64,000 nt of DNA, taken from the NCBI RefSeq assembly GCF_003855395.1, contig NZ_CP034015.1, positions 2,242,001 through 2,306,000 of the forward strand, written 5' to 3'. The stretch comes from Shewanella livingstonensis (lineage in GTDB: Bacteria > Pseudomonadota > Gammaproteobacteria > Enterobacterales > Shewanellaceae). The translations under genes were made by a program, and so were the position numbers. Below, in pieces: positions 7,244-15,511 of the stretch; within the stretch, counting starts at the first letter, position 1, and the number at the start of each line of letters is the position of its first letter. The notes beneath the pieces are model-generated. The model had not been told where the DNA came from and ran no database searches. It saw only the letters and a list, made by a program, of their open reading frames with translations.

Positions 7244-9336
7244 ATCGGGTAGCCGGAGGTATCTAGCCTCCAGCCCCCACACCACCCTGCATGCGGCTCC
7301 GCACAGGGCGGTTCATTTAGAACACCTAACTAGCTTTCTGGTTAGGATATTGAACTGCGATCCATCCGTCTCTCAATGAATATAATCCTGCTTTCTTCAG
7401 ATATTCATTACTCAGCGCTTGCTGTATCCCAGGTGTTTTAGAGCTACGCCAAGGGCCTTTACTTGTGATACCACAAGCAACAGCGGCTTGGATCCTGACG
7501 CCACGTTTAAGTAAGTTTTGTACCTTAGTCCGTGGTTTTCGCCACTGACGCCATTTTTCTCAACCCAAAGTCACATACGAACACGACGTCGGATCCAATG
7601 GTCACTCTGTATAAAGAATAGGCAACACACCCTTGATAAGCGTTAGCGATGCCAAAGTAATTGATCCAGCCTTGCCTTCTTGTTTCATAAGAGGTGACGC
7701 ACTTTAAACAGCTGATAACTCATACTCACGCCCCAATTTCGGTTCGTTAGTCGTCTCATCTTTTGTTTGAAAATGTGTAATGTTTTAGCATGCCACTGGA
7801 TCTTGCCTCGGTTAAATGTAAACCCAAGAAACTTACTTTGAGCAACTTTAACCACTTGGCTTTTCTGTTCATTTACAACCAGTTTTAACTTAGCTGCAAG
7901 GTATTGAGTAATGCTCTTGAGTACTCGTTCGCCTGCGCGTTGAGACTTTACCAATATGATAAAATCGTCCGCGTAGCGGGCGAATTTGTGCTCTCGGCTT
8001 TCCAGCTCTTTATCCAGACTATCCAACATAATGTTAGAGAGTAATGGCGAGAGTGGGCCGCCTTGAGGCACACCTTCCAAGCTTGCTTCAAATTGGTCAT
8101 TGACCATCACACCTGCTCGTAGGTACTTACCGATAAGCGCTAATAGGCGCTTATCCTGTACTTTATTCCTTAGCTGAGTCATCAAGAGATCATGATTAAC
8201 TCGGTCAAAGAACTTAGACAGATCAACATCGACGGCAAATTTGCGTTTTTGTTTGATGATATCCCTTACTTGCAGTACCGCTTGTTTGGCATTTCTGTTC
8301 GGCCTAAAGCCAAAGCTGTTGGTCGAGAAGAATGGGTCAAACAGTGGCGTGAGTATTTGAGCAATGGCTTGCTGTATCACACGGTCAATGACGTTAGGGA
8401 TCCCCAATTTGCGTTTACCGCCATCGGGTTTGTCGATCTCTACGCGCCTGACCGCTGAGGGTTGGTATTCACCTCGCTCTAATTGAGATTTACACTGTTG
8501 CCAGCCGCCTTGTTGCATCCAGAGCGGGAAGGCTTCGATGGTCATGCCATCGATGCCCGCCGCACCTTTATTGGCTTTCACTTGACGCCAAGCTCGGTGT
8601 AGATTTTCAGGTTCGAGCAGTTGTTGAAATAGATCGCGGTTGAAGGCCGGTTGCATATCAATACGCTGCCGATAGTAATCGTCTGGCGACGTAGTGGGTA
8701 TCGACAAGTTTGACAAGACTCCTCCTTCTTCTAAATGTTCAGGCCTTCACCATGTCCCATCCATTACGATGGGCGTTGGGCTACTCGGCAACTGCTCCTG
8801 CATTGCTCTACCTCCTGCATCCATGCAGTCGTATGCCGTCTGCTGACTTCTGCTTAATCACATGCCGAGTTGCCCCGTCATGCGCTATCGGTTTCCATCT
8901 AGTTCGCTCTTTTCAGTCGATGATGCTGAAAAGCCAAGGCACTTATAAACCAGAGCCTTACTGGTTAATGACCGATCGCGTGTTAAGCAGATCTCCCCAG
9001 ATAAGAACATGAACTTTCTTTGCACTGCTGCATCATTTACGGTGGCCATTAGATCACGTGGTTTCGTCGTCTTGTACCCTTGCTTCGCGGGGCAGACCCT
9101 GCCAACTCACCTCTAGCCTACGCCTCATATGATGTTCTTGTTCATCAGCTCGCACTCTTTGACAACTAAGTAGGGCTAGCGGCTTCCTCCGGACCAAACC
9201 TCGCGATTAAGCCCTTGCCATTCGCTAGTAGTTAACGTTTAATAACAGTATGTTATTCTCTAATTGATAAGAGTAACGGTGACCTTCCTACAGAGGACTT
9301 TCACCTCATTAGTTCATGCCCATGCTGGGCGTACAC
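7244..9336 (-). mobile_element. Group II intron, minus strand, with broken reverse transcriptase
   Basis: On the minus strand the element starts at 9336 with GTGTACGCCCAGCATGGGC, close to the GTGCGCCCAGC start I know from many bacterial group II introns, with a small insertion in the usually invariant GTGYG. It ends at 7244 with CTACCCGAT, preceded by a domain V/VI region (about 7250-7312: CCGCCCTGTGCGG, then CCGCATGCAGGGTGG). The encoded reverse transcriptase is frameshifted. It differs from the first intron in sequence and orientation, so it is an independent arrival. The insertion lies 5 bases from the R'' core of an attC. Confidence 0.75.
7326..8716 (-). pseudogene. Group II intron reverse transcriptase, frameshifted in the maturase region
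   Basis: The first 343 codons are intact and hold the polymerase core: G-I-D-G-M (54-58), D-V-D-L-S-K-F-F-D-R (163-172), G-V-P-Q-G-G-P-L-S-P (215-224) and Y-A-D-D (248-251). The main frame then stops at 7685. The C-terminal maturase/DNA-binding part continues in other frames. G-W-I-N-Y-F-G-I-A, D-H-W-I-R-R-R-V-R-M (then a stop) and W-R-Q-W-R-K-P-R-T-K-V-Q-N-L-L-K can all be read down to 7326. At least two frame changes and one stop separate these blocks. The polymerase domain may still be translated, but splicing help is probably lost. Confidence 0.85.
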
Positions 9337-9341
9337 AAGTC

Positions 9342-9436
9342 GTTCAACACGGAAGCGTAAACGGCTGTCATCGTTTTTGCAAAAAGCAAAAGCGCAAAAA
9401 CAATACCAACCTACGCTCCGGTTAACGAGGCGTTAG
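9342..9436 (+). repeat. attC recombination site 5
   Basis: GTTCAACACGGAAGCGTA pairs with TACGCTCCGGTTAACG near the other end, and the site closes in GCGTTAG (9430-9436). The centre contains a second self-complementary stretch, TTTTTGC...GCAAAAA. The centre differs from sites 1, 2 and 4, so it belongs to another attC lineage. It is the attC expected after the 6939-7235 gene, displaced by the minus-strand intron, and it precedes the gene at 9473. Confidence 0.72.
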
Positions 9437-9472
9437 CTGTTCTTCAAAATTTACCATTAAGGAATATGTAAC

Positions 9473-9853
9473 ATGGAAGGTATTTTTTGTAGTTATTATG
9501 ATGAAGAAATTGACCAAGATGTACCATTGCAACCCGATTTAGCTGAAGCAATCTCGTTTTTCAAAGGTTTTATTTGGGAAAATCAGAATGAAGAATCAAC
9601 AATGAAAATGTTGATTCTTCAAGCTACAGGATCAGACGAAGCATCATTATTTATCTCATCTTTAAATAAAGGTAAATGGGAAATAGGTGCAACGGCATCG
9701 ACGCGAAGACGTTTTTTGGGACCTTTTTTTAAAAGAGTGACCTCTGAATCATTCATAGATAACACTGAGAGAGAAACATTAGAGTTCATAAGTTTCTTTT
9801 ACCAAAAGACATTGGCAGATTTCATTGCTCTATTGGAGAAGAATGGGCATTAA
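9473..9853 (+). CDS. Cassette-borne hypothetical acidic protein
   Basis: A 126-residue soluble protein with an acidic N-terminus (Y-Y-D-E-E-I-D-Q-D-V-P-L-Q-P-D). AAGGAA sits about 8 bases before the ATG, the best ribosome site among the cassette genes. No membrane segment, signal peptide or known domain is recognised. It follows attC site 5 and is the last gene with a cassette-like position. No attC is visible after it, so its 3' boundary was probably lost when the adjoining transposase remnant arrived. Confidence 0.6.
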   Translation: MEGIFCSYYDEEIDQDVPLQPDLAEAISFFKGFIWENQNEESTMKMLILQATGSDEASLFISSLNKGKWEIGATASTRRRFLGPFFKRVTSESFIDNTERETLEFISFFYQKTLADFIALLEKNGH

Positions 9854-9888
9854 AGGACTAGCGAACTGCGTCAAATTATTCCTATTAG

Positions 9889-10385
9889 TCAAATATGCAG
9901 TTTGTTAGATGAAGCCGCAGTCTTAACCTGTATAGCTTATGTTGACTACTCATTATTTAAACAGAGGTCCTATCCGCGTCGAAATGGCCACTACACCCGA
10001 AACCTCAGACTACACCAGTATTCAACGTCGAATTAACTCCGCCATAAAAGGTGAGCAACCCAAAGAATTATTGCCTTTTGTCGGCAATGAGCGGCTAGAT
10101 ATGCCTAATGGGCTGATGTTCAGTGTTAAAGACTATATCGTGCTTGTGGAAGATACGGGTCGTATTATTCGAGAGGATAAACGCGGTGCCATTAGTGTCA
10201 GTAGCCAACACATTTTAAACAGACTCAATATTCCAGCTGAAAACTGGCTTAAAATCACTACTGAGTTTGGCTCATTATTTAAAGGCGCAGTAGGGGCGTT
10301 ACCGGCATTAACAGAATATTGTGAACACTTAGAGCGAAAACGACGACAAGGCGCATCAAACTGCCAGCGTTGGTTATGCGCTTAA
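9889..10385 (+). pseudogene. REP-associated-type (IS200-like) transposase remnant, C-terminal part
   Basis: The reading frame (ATG at 9939, 148 codons) starts inside a larger gene. L-L-D-E-A-A-V-L-T-C-I-A-Y-V-D is readable just upstream in a different frame, and P-I-R-V-E-M-A-T-T-P-E continues after the frame change. This matches the C-terminal third of the large HUH-type transposases common in Shewanella and relatives, with the later blocks L-L-P-F-V-G-N-E-R and R-E-D-K-R-G-A-I. The N-terminal domain with the HUH motif and catalytic Tyr is missing, so it is dead. Confidence 0.75.
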
Positions 10386-11031
10386 GAGTGAACGTATAAA
10401 ACACAAACTACAATAATAACCTCATTTCCAGCTTGATTAATATCAAGCCACCAGTGCTGCTTTTAATCTGCAGTATTGCTCGATTTCCCCCTAATTAGTT
10501 CAGTATATTTAGGATTTTCAGTCAATCTTTGCATTTAAATCTTGGTTAGGGCTATCGCAATCAATGCGAAAAGGCATTTTGTTAATTCATAATTAAAATG
10601 GGTGGCTTGGTTTATTGTGGTTTATTTAATGTCCCTAACTCATGGCAATCAGCCCAACTTTGCGCACCCGAAATCACAGCACTTAGGACGAGGAAGCTGA
10701 TATCAATGACATCATGTTCTTGATTTATATGGGAACGGCAATCAGTAATCTTATCGAGATGTTTAAGCATATTAAGTATAAAGACAAAGAAAAAGAGCGC
10801 TATTTGATCACACTGGCGAGATCAATCAAGCTATTTTTTATCTCTTTTTTTTTAAAGAAGACGTGTGAAAAACGATCGAGTATGATCAGCCCCTGGACCA
10901 AGAGTAAGTCCATTTTTGTCCTCAATACTTTCGTAGACGTGACATGCTCATGCCTAAAATACGTGGCTCATTATAATAGATATCTTAAATCGGTCTAATG
11001 AATAAATACCGAGCGCACAAGCATGGGTATT
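10386..11031. other. Gene-free stretch after the transposase remnant
   Basis: No supported gene. A 94-residue frame (10714-10998, +) lacks a ribosome site, has biased low-complexity content and matches nothing I know. The first part may still belong to the decayed transposon. The stretch ends at a tandem repeat. Confidence 0.5.
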
Positions 11032-11095
11032 ATTAATAGTGGTTAACATTAATAGTGGTTAACATTAATAGTGGTTAACATTAATAGTGGCTAAA
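11032..11095. repeat. 16-bp tandem repeat, about four copies
   Basis: ATTAATAGTGGTTAAC is repeated head to tail three times exactly and a fourth time with changes (ends GGCTAAA). GTTAAC within each unit is itself palindromic. It lies about 30 bases beyond the stop codon of the sirB2-like gene. No spacers separate the units, so it is not CRISPR. Copy number is likely variable between strains. Confidence 0.9.
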
Positions 11096-11123
11096 GTTAA
11101 TTAACCACTGTAATCACAATAGC

Positions 11124-11567
11124 TTAGCAAATCGCTGTTAGCATAGGCTTGCCTAAGTTATAAAAAATATTAGCACCTTCTTCAATTCCTTTTGATTTAA
11201 GGTGGTCGGCAAAACCCAGTCGTGCAGTCATTGCTAACCAAAATATTGTGCTGATTAAGCCGACAATGCGCCACGGTGTTGACTTGGCCCACTTAAGTGC
11301 AAAAGTAATAGAGAGCACATACAGTACGAAACCACCTAATTTAGATGATGCCCAACCATTCACAAAGGGGTACAGGTTAAGTGGATTTACTACAACCAGA
11401 TAAATAAAGGTGCAGATAAAGAGAGTATATAAAACATGCGGGCCTACTTTTAGTAGTTTATGATTGACCTTGTCAGACCCTTTCATCGTTAACACAAAGT
11501 TAATCATAAAAAATAGAAATGTAATCGCAATTATTGTTAGGTGAGCGTGCTTAACTATCATGTACAT
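11124..11567 (-). CDS. SirB2-family membrane protein
   Basis: A 147-residue integral membrane protein with four hydrophobic stretches. K-H-A-H-L-T at residues 6-11 and V-G-P-H-V-L-Y-T-L-F (about 42-51) match the SirB2 pattern of conserved histidines in or near the first two helices. Function is unsettled: the family was named from SirB in Salmonella invasion-gene regulation, and the conserved histidines could hint at metal or haem binding. AGGA lies 9 bases before the ATG. The gene stands alone between two tandem repeats. Confidence 0.75.
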   Translation of the reverse strand: MYMIVKHAHLTIIAITFLFFMINFVLTMKGSDKVNHKLLKVGPHVLYTLFICTFIYLVVVNPLNLYPFVNGWASSKLGGFVLYVLSITFALKWAKSTPWRIVGLISTIFWLAMTARLGFADHLKSKGIEEGANIFYNLGKPMLTAIC

Positions 11568-11767
11568 ATTGTTTTTTCCTAAAAGTAATTTTCATTTAAG
11601 ACTTATATTGTCTCTATTTTAAAGCAAGCCTTGTAACAAATAAGCGTGAGTAAGTGAGTGACTTTTTAAGAATATTTACCTTTTTAATTAACAATAATGC
11701 CATATGATTACGCAAAATGCTGAAATTAAGATTAATCAGCTTGACTTGTCCTAATCAACATATCATG

Positions 11768-11858
11768 AGTACCGAATATTAGTACCGAATATTAGTACCG
11801 AATATTAGTACCGAATATTAGTACCGAATATTAGTACCGAATATTAGTATCGAATATG
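11768..11858. repeat. 13-bp tandem repeat, about seven copies
   Basis: AGTACCGAATATT is repeated head to tail six times exactly, with a seventh slightly changed copy (AGTATCGAATATG). It lies about 200 bases upstream of the sirB2-like gene and about 190 bases upstream of the NUDIX gene, in otherwise gene-free AT-rich DNA (11568-12046). Slippage-prone repeats in such positions can alter promoter spacing, but no promoter is pinned here. Confidence 0.92.
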
Positions 11859-12046
11859 TGTATGTTTAGAAAAGAGTTTCTTGCATAAATGTTAGTTGTG
11901 TTTTATCGATATTACTATGTTCTCAATTACTTATTGAATAGTATTTATTTGAAGTCGTATTCTGAACGATAGATCAATGTCTAATATGATTGTTTAGTGC
12001 AGTCTTCATCATAGCAATCGCAATTAATGTAAAATGGAAAACCATT

Positions 12047-12451
12047 ATGGCGTTTAATGACTTATTTAGGCTCAGTTCCCATGCGGTAATCACTAATGAA
12101 GATGGTCAAGTGTTGTTATTAAAAGCCAATTATGGCGACAAACATTGGGGTTTACCGGGTGGTGGGCTAGACCCTAATGAAACCATTCATCAAGCACTGC
12201 AGCGTGAATGTATAGAAGAGCTTGGCTGTGAGGTGGATGTGCAATATCTGTCTGGAGTGTATTTTCACAGTGCGTATCAATCGCAAGCGTTTATCTTTCG
12301 CTGTGAATTACCGGAGTCAGCTCAAATAATGTTAAGCGATGAACACAGCGATTACGCTTATTTCGCTGTTGCTGATTTGTCTGCGGTGCAGCAACAACGA
12401 ATAAACGATTGCTTAGCCTTTAGTGGTGTGGTCTACAGCGCAGCTTTTTAA
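12047..12451 (+). CDS. NUDIX hydrolase
   Basis: A 134-residue NUDIX protein that would hydrolyse a nucleoside diphosphate linked to another moiety. The substrate cannot be told from sequence. The NUDIX box is complete: G-G-G-L-D-P-N-E-T, then R-E-C-I-E-E-L-G-C (about residues 40-63), giving the G-x5-E-x7-R-E-U-x-E-E-x-G-U pattern. I chose the ATG giving M-A-F-N-D-L-F rather than a TTG 19 codons earlier, because the domain starts right after it. It converges with the oxidoreductase gene on the other strand, and their 3' ends overlap by 39 bases. Confidence 0.85.
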   Translation: MAFNDLFRLSSHAVITNEDGQVLLLKANYGDKHWGLPGGGLDPNETIHQALQRECIEELGCEVDVQYLSGVYFHSAYQSQAFIFRCELPESAQIMLSDEHSDYAYFAVADLSAVQQQRINDCLAFSGVVYSAAF

Positions 12452-13435
12452 AGCCGCTTGATGCCAAGTGGTTAGTATTTGCATAATATCGTGTGAATCT
12501 TGCAGTTGTGCTAATGGCCTTGGCACTGTGTATTGCTTATTGTCTAGGGCCACTAGCACCGCTTCTACCTGGTAGTAAAAACCATTGCCTTTGGCTTCAA
12601 CGTTCACAACTTCTGCATCTTGCTCATATAACCTCACCGAAAAATGATTACCCTGAGCTTCTGGTAACCAGGGATTTGAGGTGAACTCAATGCTTCCTAA
12701 GCTGCCTAAAATGGTAAATCCGGCGTGTAAGCCATAATCTTCAGCTGTGTGTAAATGGCATTGCACGCCATTTGAGTAAGTGACTATAGCGGTTGATTCA
12801 CAAATATTACCATCTTGCCCACGTCGGCCTGTTGCCTGTAGTTGATATTGTTGGCTGATGTTATTGCCAAATTGTTGCTGCATGACGAGTTGCATTAATG
12901 ATGCCGGGTAGCAACCGAGATTAAACAGCGCGCCAAGACTTGCTGGATTAACAAATTGGCTGATGGCAGCGCAATACTGGCCACGAATACTTTTTACTTC
13001 ACCAATAACGCCAGACGCTAAGGTTTGGCTTAACTGCTGTATAAGTGGATGTGCAAGATACATTAGCCCTTCTAAAAAGAACACTTTGTTTTGCTTAACA
13101 GCATCAAGACTGGCAATGGTAGATGGCATATCTACCGACAGCGACTTTTCACATAAAATGGCTTTACCGGTATTGGCCGCTTTTATCACATATTCGTGGT
13201 GCAAATGATTAGGCAGGGCAATGTAAATCACATCTACCAGCGGATCGTTAATTAATGCATCGAAATCAGTAAATTGATGTGCGATATCATATTGCGCTGC
13301 AAACTCGGCTAACGTTGTGGTGTTACGGCCTGCTACTGCATATATCTGACTTTGGCCTTGTGCTTTTATCGCATCGGCCATCACACCAGAAATAAAGCTG
13401 GTGCCTAAAATACCCCAGTTTATGGTTTTGCTCAT
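12413..13435 (-). CDS. Gfo/Idh/MocA-family NAD(P)-dependent oxidoreductase
   Basis: A 340-residue cytosolic oxidoreductase acting on an unknown, probably sugar-like substrate. The N-terminal Rossmann fold begins G-I-L-G-T-S-F-I (residues 8-15). The family signature E-K-S-L-S (about 94-98, the E-K-P motif variant) carries the catalytic lysine. The C-terminal domain is alpha/beta. It lies 9 bases after a small monooxygenase gene and is probably co-transcribed with it. A divergent LysR gene is the likely regulator. Confidence 0.88.
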   Translation of the reverse strand: MSKTINWGILGTSFISGVMADAIKAQGQSQIYAVAGRNTTTLAEFAAQYDIAHQFTDFDALINDPLVDVIYIALPNHLHHEYVIKAANTGKAILCEKSLSVDMPSTIASLDAVKQNKVFFLEGLMYLAHPLIQQLSQTLASGVIGEVKSIRGQYCAAISQFVNPASLGALFNLGCYPASLMQLVMQQQFGNNISQQYQLQATGRRGQDGNICESTAIVTYSNGVQCHLHTAEDYGLHAGFTILGSLGSIEFTSNPWLPEAQGNHFSVRLYEQDAEVVNVEAKGNGFYYQVEAVLVALDNKQYTVPRPLAQLQDSHDIMQILTTWHQAALKSCAVDHTTKG

Positions 13436-13444
13436 TGGTTATTC

Positions 13445-13753
13445 CTAAGAGGTTAAGCGTTGATAGTCAAAGGCTTGTTTTAGCTCGGTTAACCCAGCTT
13501 GAATAAAGGCTTGAGTGTGAGGTGCAGCAAAGTGGGCGTCAAATGCTGCTTGATTGTCATAACGTTCCCAAAATACAAAATGTTTAGGGTTAGTTTTATG
13601 TTGGGTTGCCATTGCAAGTGAGCAGCCTGGTTCGCTATTCATGTCTGCACAAAATTGACGGATTGCAGCAAGGCCTTGGTCTAACGGTACGTCATCTTTA
13701 ATGTGAATCTCAGCGGTAATAAATATGCCTGCTTGATCTAATTTGTAATCCAT
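13445..13753 (-). CDS. Antibiotic-biosynthesis-monooxygenase (ABM) domain protein
   Basis: A 102-residue dimeric alpha/beta-barrel type protein like YgiN quinol monooxygenases. Visible family features are the N-terminal strand I-F-I-T-A-E-I-H-I, the block F-V-F-W-E-R-Y-D-N-Q-A-A-F-D-A-H and the terminal H-T-Q-A-F. I chose the ATG giving M-D-Y-K-L, which has AGGAG 8 bases upstream, not the one nine codons earlier. Its substrate is unknown. It is first in a two-gene unit with the MocA-type oxidoreductase. Confidence 0.82.
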   Translation of the reverse strand: MDYKLDQAGIFITAEIHIKDDVPLDQGLAAIRQFCADMNSEPGCSLAMATQHKTNPKHFVFWERYDNQAAFDAHFAAPHTQAFIQAGLTELKQAFDYQRLTS

Positions 13754-13875
13754 AACAACTCCTAAATGGTGATAGCTCATCGTAAACCAGTTTTTATAGC
13801 TGCAACACTAGCTAATGGTGTTTACAGAAAACACTGTAGGTTTATAATCTTTGACCTATATAATTTGGAGTTAAT

Positions 13876-14751
13876 ATGGACAAGTTAACCGCAATGCAGG
13901 TGTTCAGTTGTGTAGCAGAGCAAGGTAATTATGCTGCGGCTGCGCACCAATTTAATATCAGCCGTACTATGGTAAGTAAGCACATCAATCAGTTAGAAGG
14001 GTATTTAGGTGTAAAACTAATAAATCGAACGACACGTCAACAAGCGTTAAGCGAATCTGGTCTGCTTTATTATCAAGAATGTAAAACCATTTTGGCGGCA
14101 ATCACCGCAGCTGAAAATACCTTACAAACCATGACAGGTACAGTCAGCGGTATTATTAAAATTAACGCACCAGTGAGTTTCGGTAATGCTGTGTTAGCGC
14201 CCATTGTGAATCGTTTTTTATTACAGTATCCGCAAGTGGATGTAGACCTGCGTTTAGATAACAATCTGATCGATCCATTACTCGACAATGTCGATGTTTT
14301 AGTGCGAATTGGTGAGCTTGAAGATTCTGCTCTGATTGGACGTCATATCATGAATTACGACATGCAGTTTTGTGCATCGCCGCAATACTTAGATACTCAC
14401 CCTGACATTTGTTCGAACACAGACCTTAGCGATCATCAATGTCTTGGTTTTAGTTATTCGACCAATGGTTCATTATCAGTGGCACATCAACAAATTTTTG
14501 GTAAACGTCATTTTAGACTCTCATCAAATAGTGGTGTCGTGCTAACTCAAGCTGCAATTGATGGTTTAGGGGTTGTATTACAGCCTAGCATTGTATTGAA
14601 AGAGGCAATAGAGGCAGGACTGTTAGTCAGTATTGCCAGTTTAACTCCACCCGAAACCATGCCAATTCATTTATTGTATAAAGATAAAAACTTACCATTA
14701 AAAACTCGCTCATTAATTGAGTTTATTGTGGCGCAGCTGGCCGATCATTGA
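13876..14751 (+). CDS. LysR-family transcriptional regulator
   Basis: A 291-residue DNA-binding regulator. The N-terminal winged helix-turn-helix (residues 1-60) includes N-Y-A-A-A-A-H-Q-F-N-I-S-R-T-M-V-S-K-H-I and L-I-N-R-T-T-R. The substrate-binding periplasmic-protein-like domain follows. GGAG lies 7 bases before the start codon. It is divergent from the monooxygenase/oxidoreductase pair with about 120 bases between, the classic arrangement for LysR control of the neighbour. The effector is unknown. Confidence 0.9.
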   Translation: MDKLTAMQVFSCVAEQGNYAAAAHQFNISRTMVSKHINQLEGYLGVKLINRTTRQQALSESGLLYYQECKTILAAITAAENTLQTMTGTVSGIIKINAPVSFGNAVLAPIVNRFLLQYPQVDVDLRLDNNLIDPLLDNVDVLVRIGELEDSALIGRHIMNYDMQFCASPQYLDTHPDICSNTDLSDHQCLGFSYSTNGSLSVAHQQIFGKRHFRLSSNSGVVLTQAAIDGLGVVLQPSIVLKEAIEAGLLVSIASLTPPETMPIHLLYKDKNLPLKTRSLIEFIVAQLADH

Positions 14752-14759
14752 TTTAATGT

Positions 14760-15161
14760 TTACGGTTTCATCATGCCTTTTAATACAATGTCATCATAAG
14801 CGACAAACCCTAAAATATTGCCAGCTTCAATCACCGGAGCTTTATTAATATTGAAGCGTTCAAATAGGCGGGCGGTATAACGTACATCCATATCTGCAGA
14901 AACTGAGAAAACCGGTTTAATCATAATTTCGTAAATGTTAGTTCGCTCTGGTGATTTGTCTTTGGCTAACACTTTTCGGGCAATATCGCTCATTAATACC
15001 ATGCCATATTCGTCATGTTGATTGCGTTTGTTGACCACTAAAATATTGACCTTTTTACTGATGGCGACTTGAATAGCTTCTGCTACTGTGAGCATTCCGT
15101 CGATCATAGCGTAATGGTTATTCATTACATCGCGATTACAGGTAGGAATTGTACTACTCAT
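14760..15161 (-). CDS. CBS-domain protein of the DUF1538 operon
   Basis: A 133-residue protein made almost only of a CBS pair. The first CBS covers about residues 20-65 (A-M-I-D-G-M-L-T-V-A-E-A-I) and the second about 80-130 (P-V-F-S-V-S-A-D-M-D-V, then I-N-K-A-P-V-I-E-A-G-N-I-L-G-F-V-A-Y-D-D). CBS pairs often sense adenine nucleotides. Its start overlaps the stop of the PII-like gene by 4 bases (ATGA), so the two are translationally coupled. It is last of four genes. A role as a cytosolic sensor for the membrane proteins is inference. Confidence 0.85.
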   Translation of the reverse strand: MSSTIPTCNRDVMNNHYAMIDGMLTVAEAIQVAISKKVNILVVNKRNQHDEYGMVLMSDIARKVLAKDKSPERTNIYEIMIKPVFSVSADMDVRYTARLFERFNINKAPVIEAGNILGFVAYDDIVLKGMMKP

Positions 15162-15508
15162 ATTTTGTCCTCAATATCTTTACTTAGCTTTTGAACTTGA
15201 TGAGCCACACCAACCGCATCTTCAACATCAATTTGAATGGCAATACCTTTACCAGAATCAGTGTCAAATTCACCCACGTTAGAGATAGTTTCTAAAATGT
15301 GCCGACTCATGTGTTCTTCAACGAGCCATAAAATTACGTCACGCTGAACATCTAAAGTTAATCCCATAAAGGTTTTCTTTTTTTCTAACCCTTCACCGCG
15401 GGCATGATTAATGACCGTTGCACCCGTTGCGCCTGCAATACGAGCGGCATCAAGTACTTTATCGGTACAGTCATCATCGACAAAGGCGACAATTAATTTA
15501 AAGCGCAT
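15158..15508 (-). CDS. PII-like (GlnB-family) protein of the DUF1538 operon
   Basis: A 116-residue protein resembling PII signalling proteins: first strand F-K-L-I-V-A-F-V-D, then D-A-A-R-I-A-G-A-T-G-A-T-V-I-N-H-A-R-G-E-G, the PII-like switch from helix to T-loop base. The T-loop region (E-K-K-K-T-F-M-G) lacks the uridylylated Tyr of true GlnB. PII-like proteins bind nucleotides and often gate membrane transporters. AAGGAG lies in the end of the upstream DUF1538 gene, whose TAA is part of the spacing. Confidence 0.8.
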   Translation of the reverse strand: MRFKLIVAFVDDDCTDKVLDAARIAGATGATVINHARGEGLEKKKTFMGLTLDVQRDVILWLVEEHMSRHILETISNVGEFDTDSGKGIAIQIDVEDAVGVAHQVQKLSKDIEDKI

Positions 15509-15511
15509 AGG

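Noticed and set aside
8192..8458. Plus-strand frame inside the second intron
   Set aside because: It is the antisense of the reverse transcriptase core, whose catalytic motifs are on the minus strand.
10714..10998. 94-residue frame as a gene
   Set aside because: No ribosome site, low-complexity basic content and no recognised domain; it lies in decayed transposon DNA.
11768..11858. Tandem 13-bp units as a possible CRISPR array
   Set aside because: Units are contiguous with no spacers and no cas genes are nearby.
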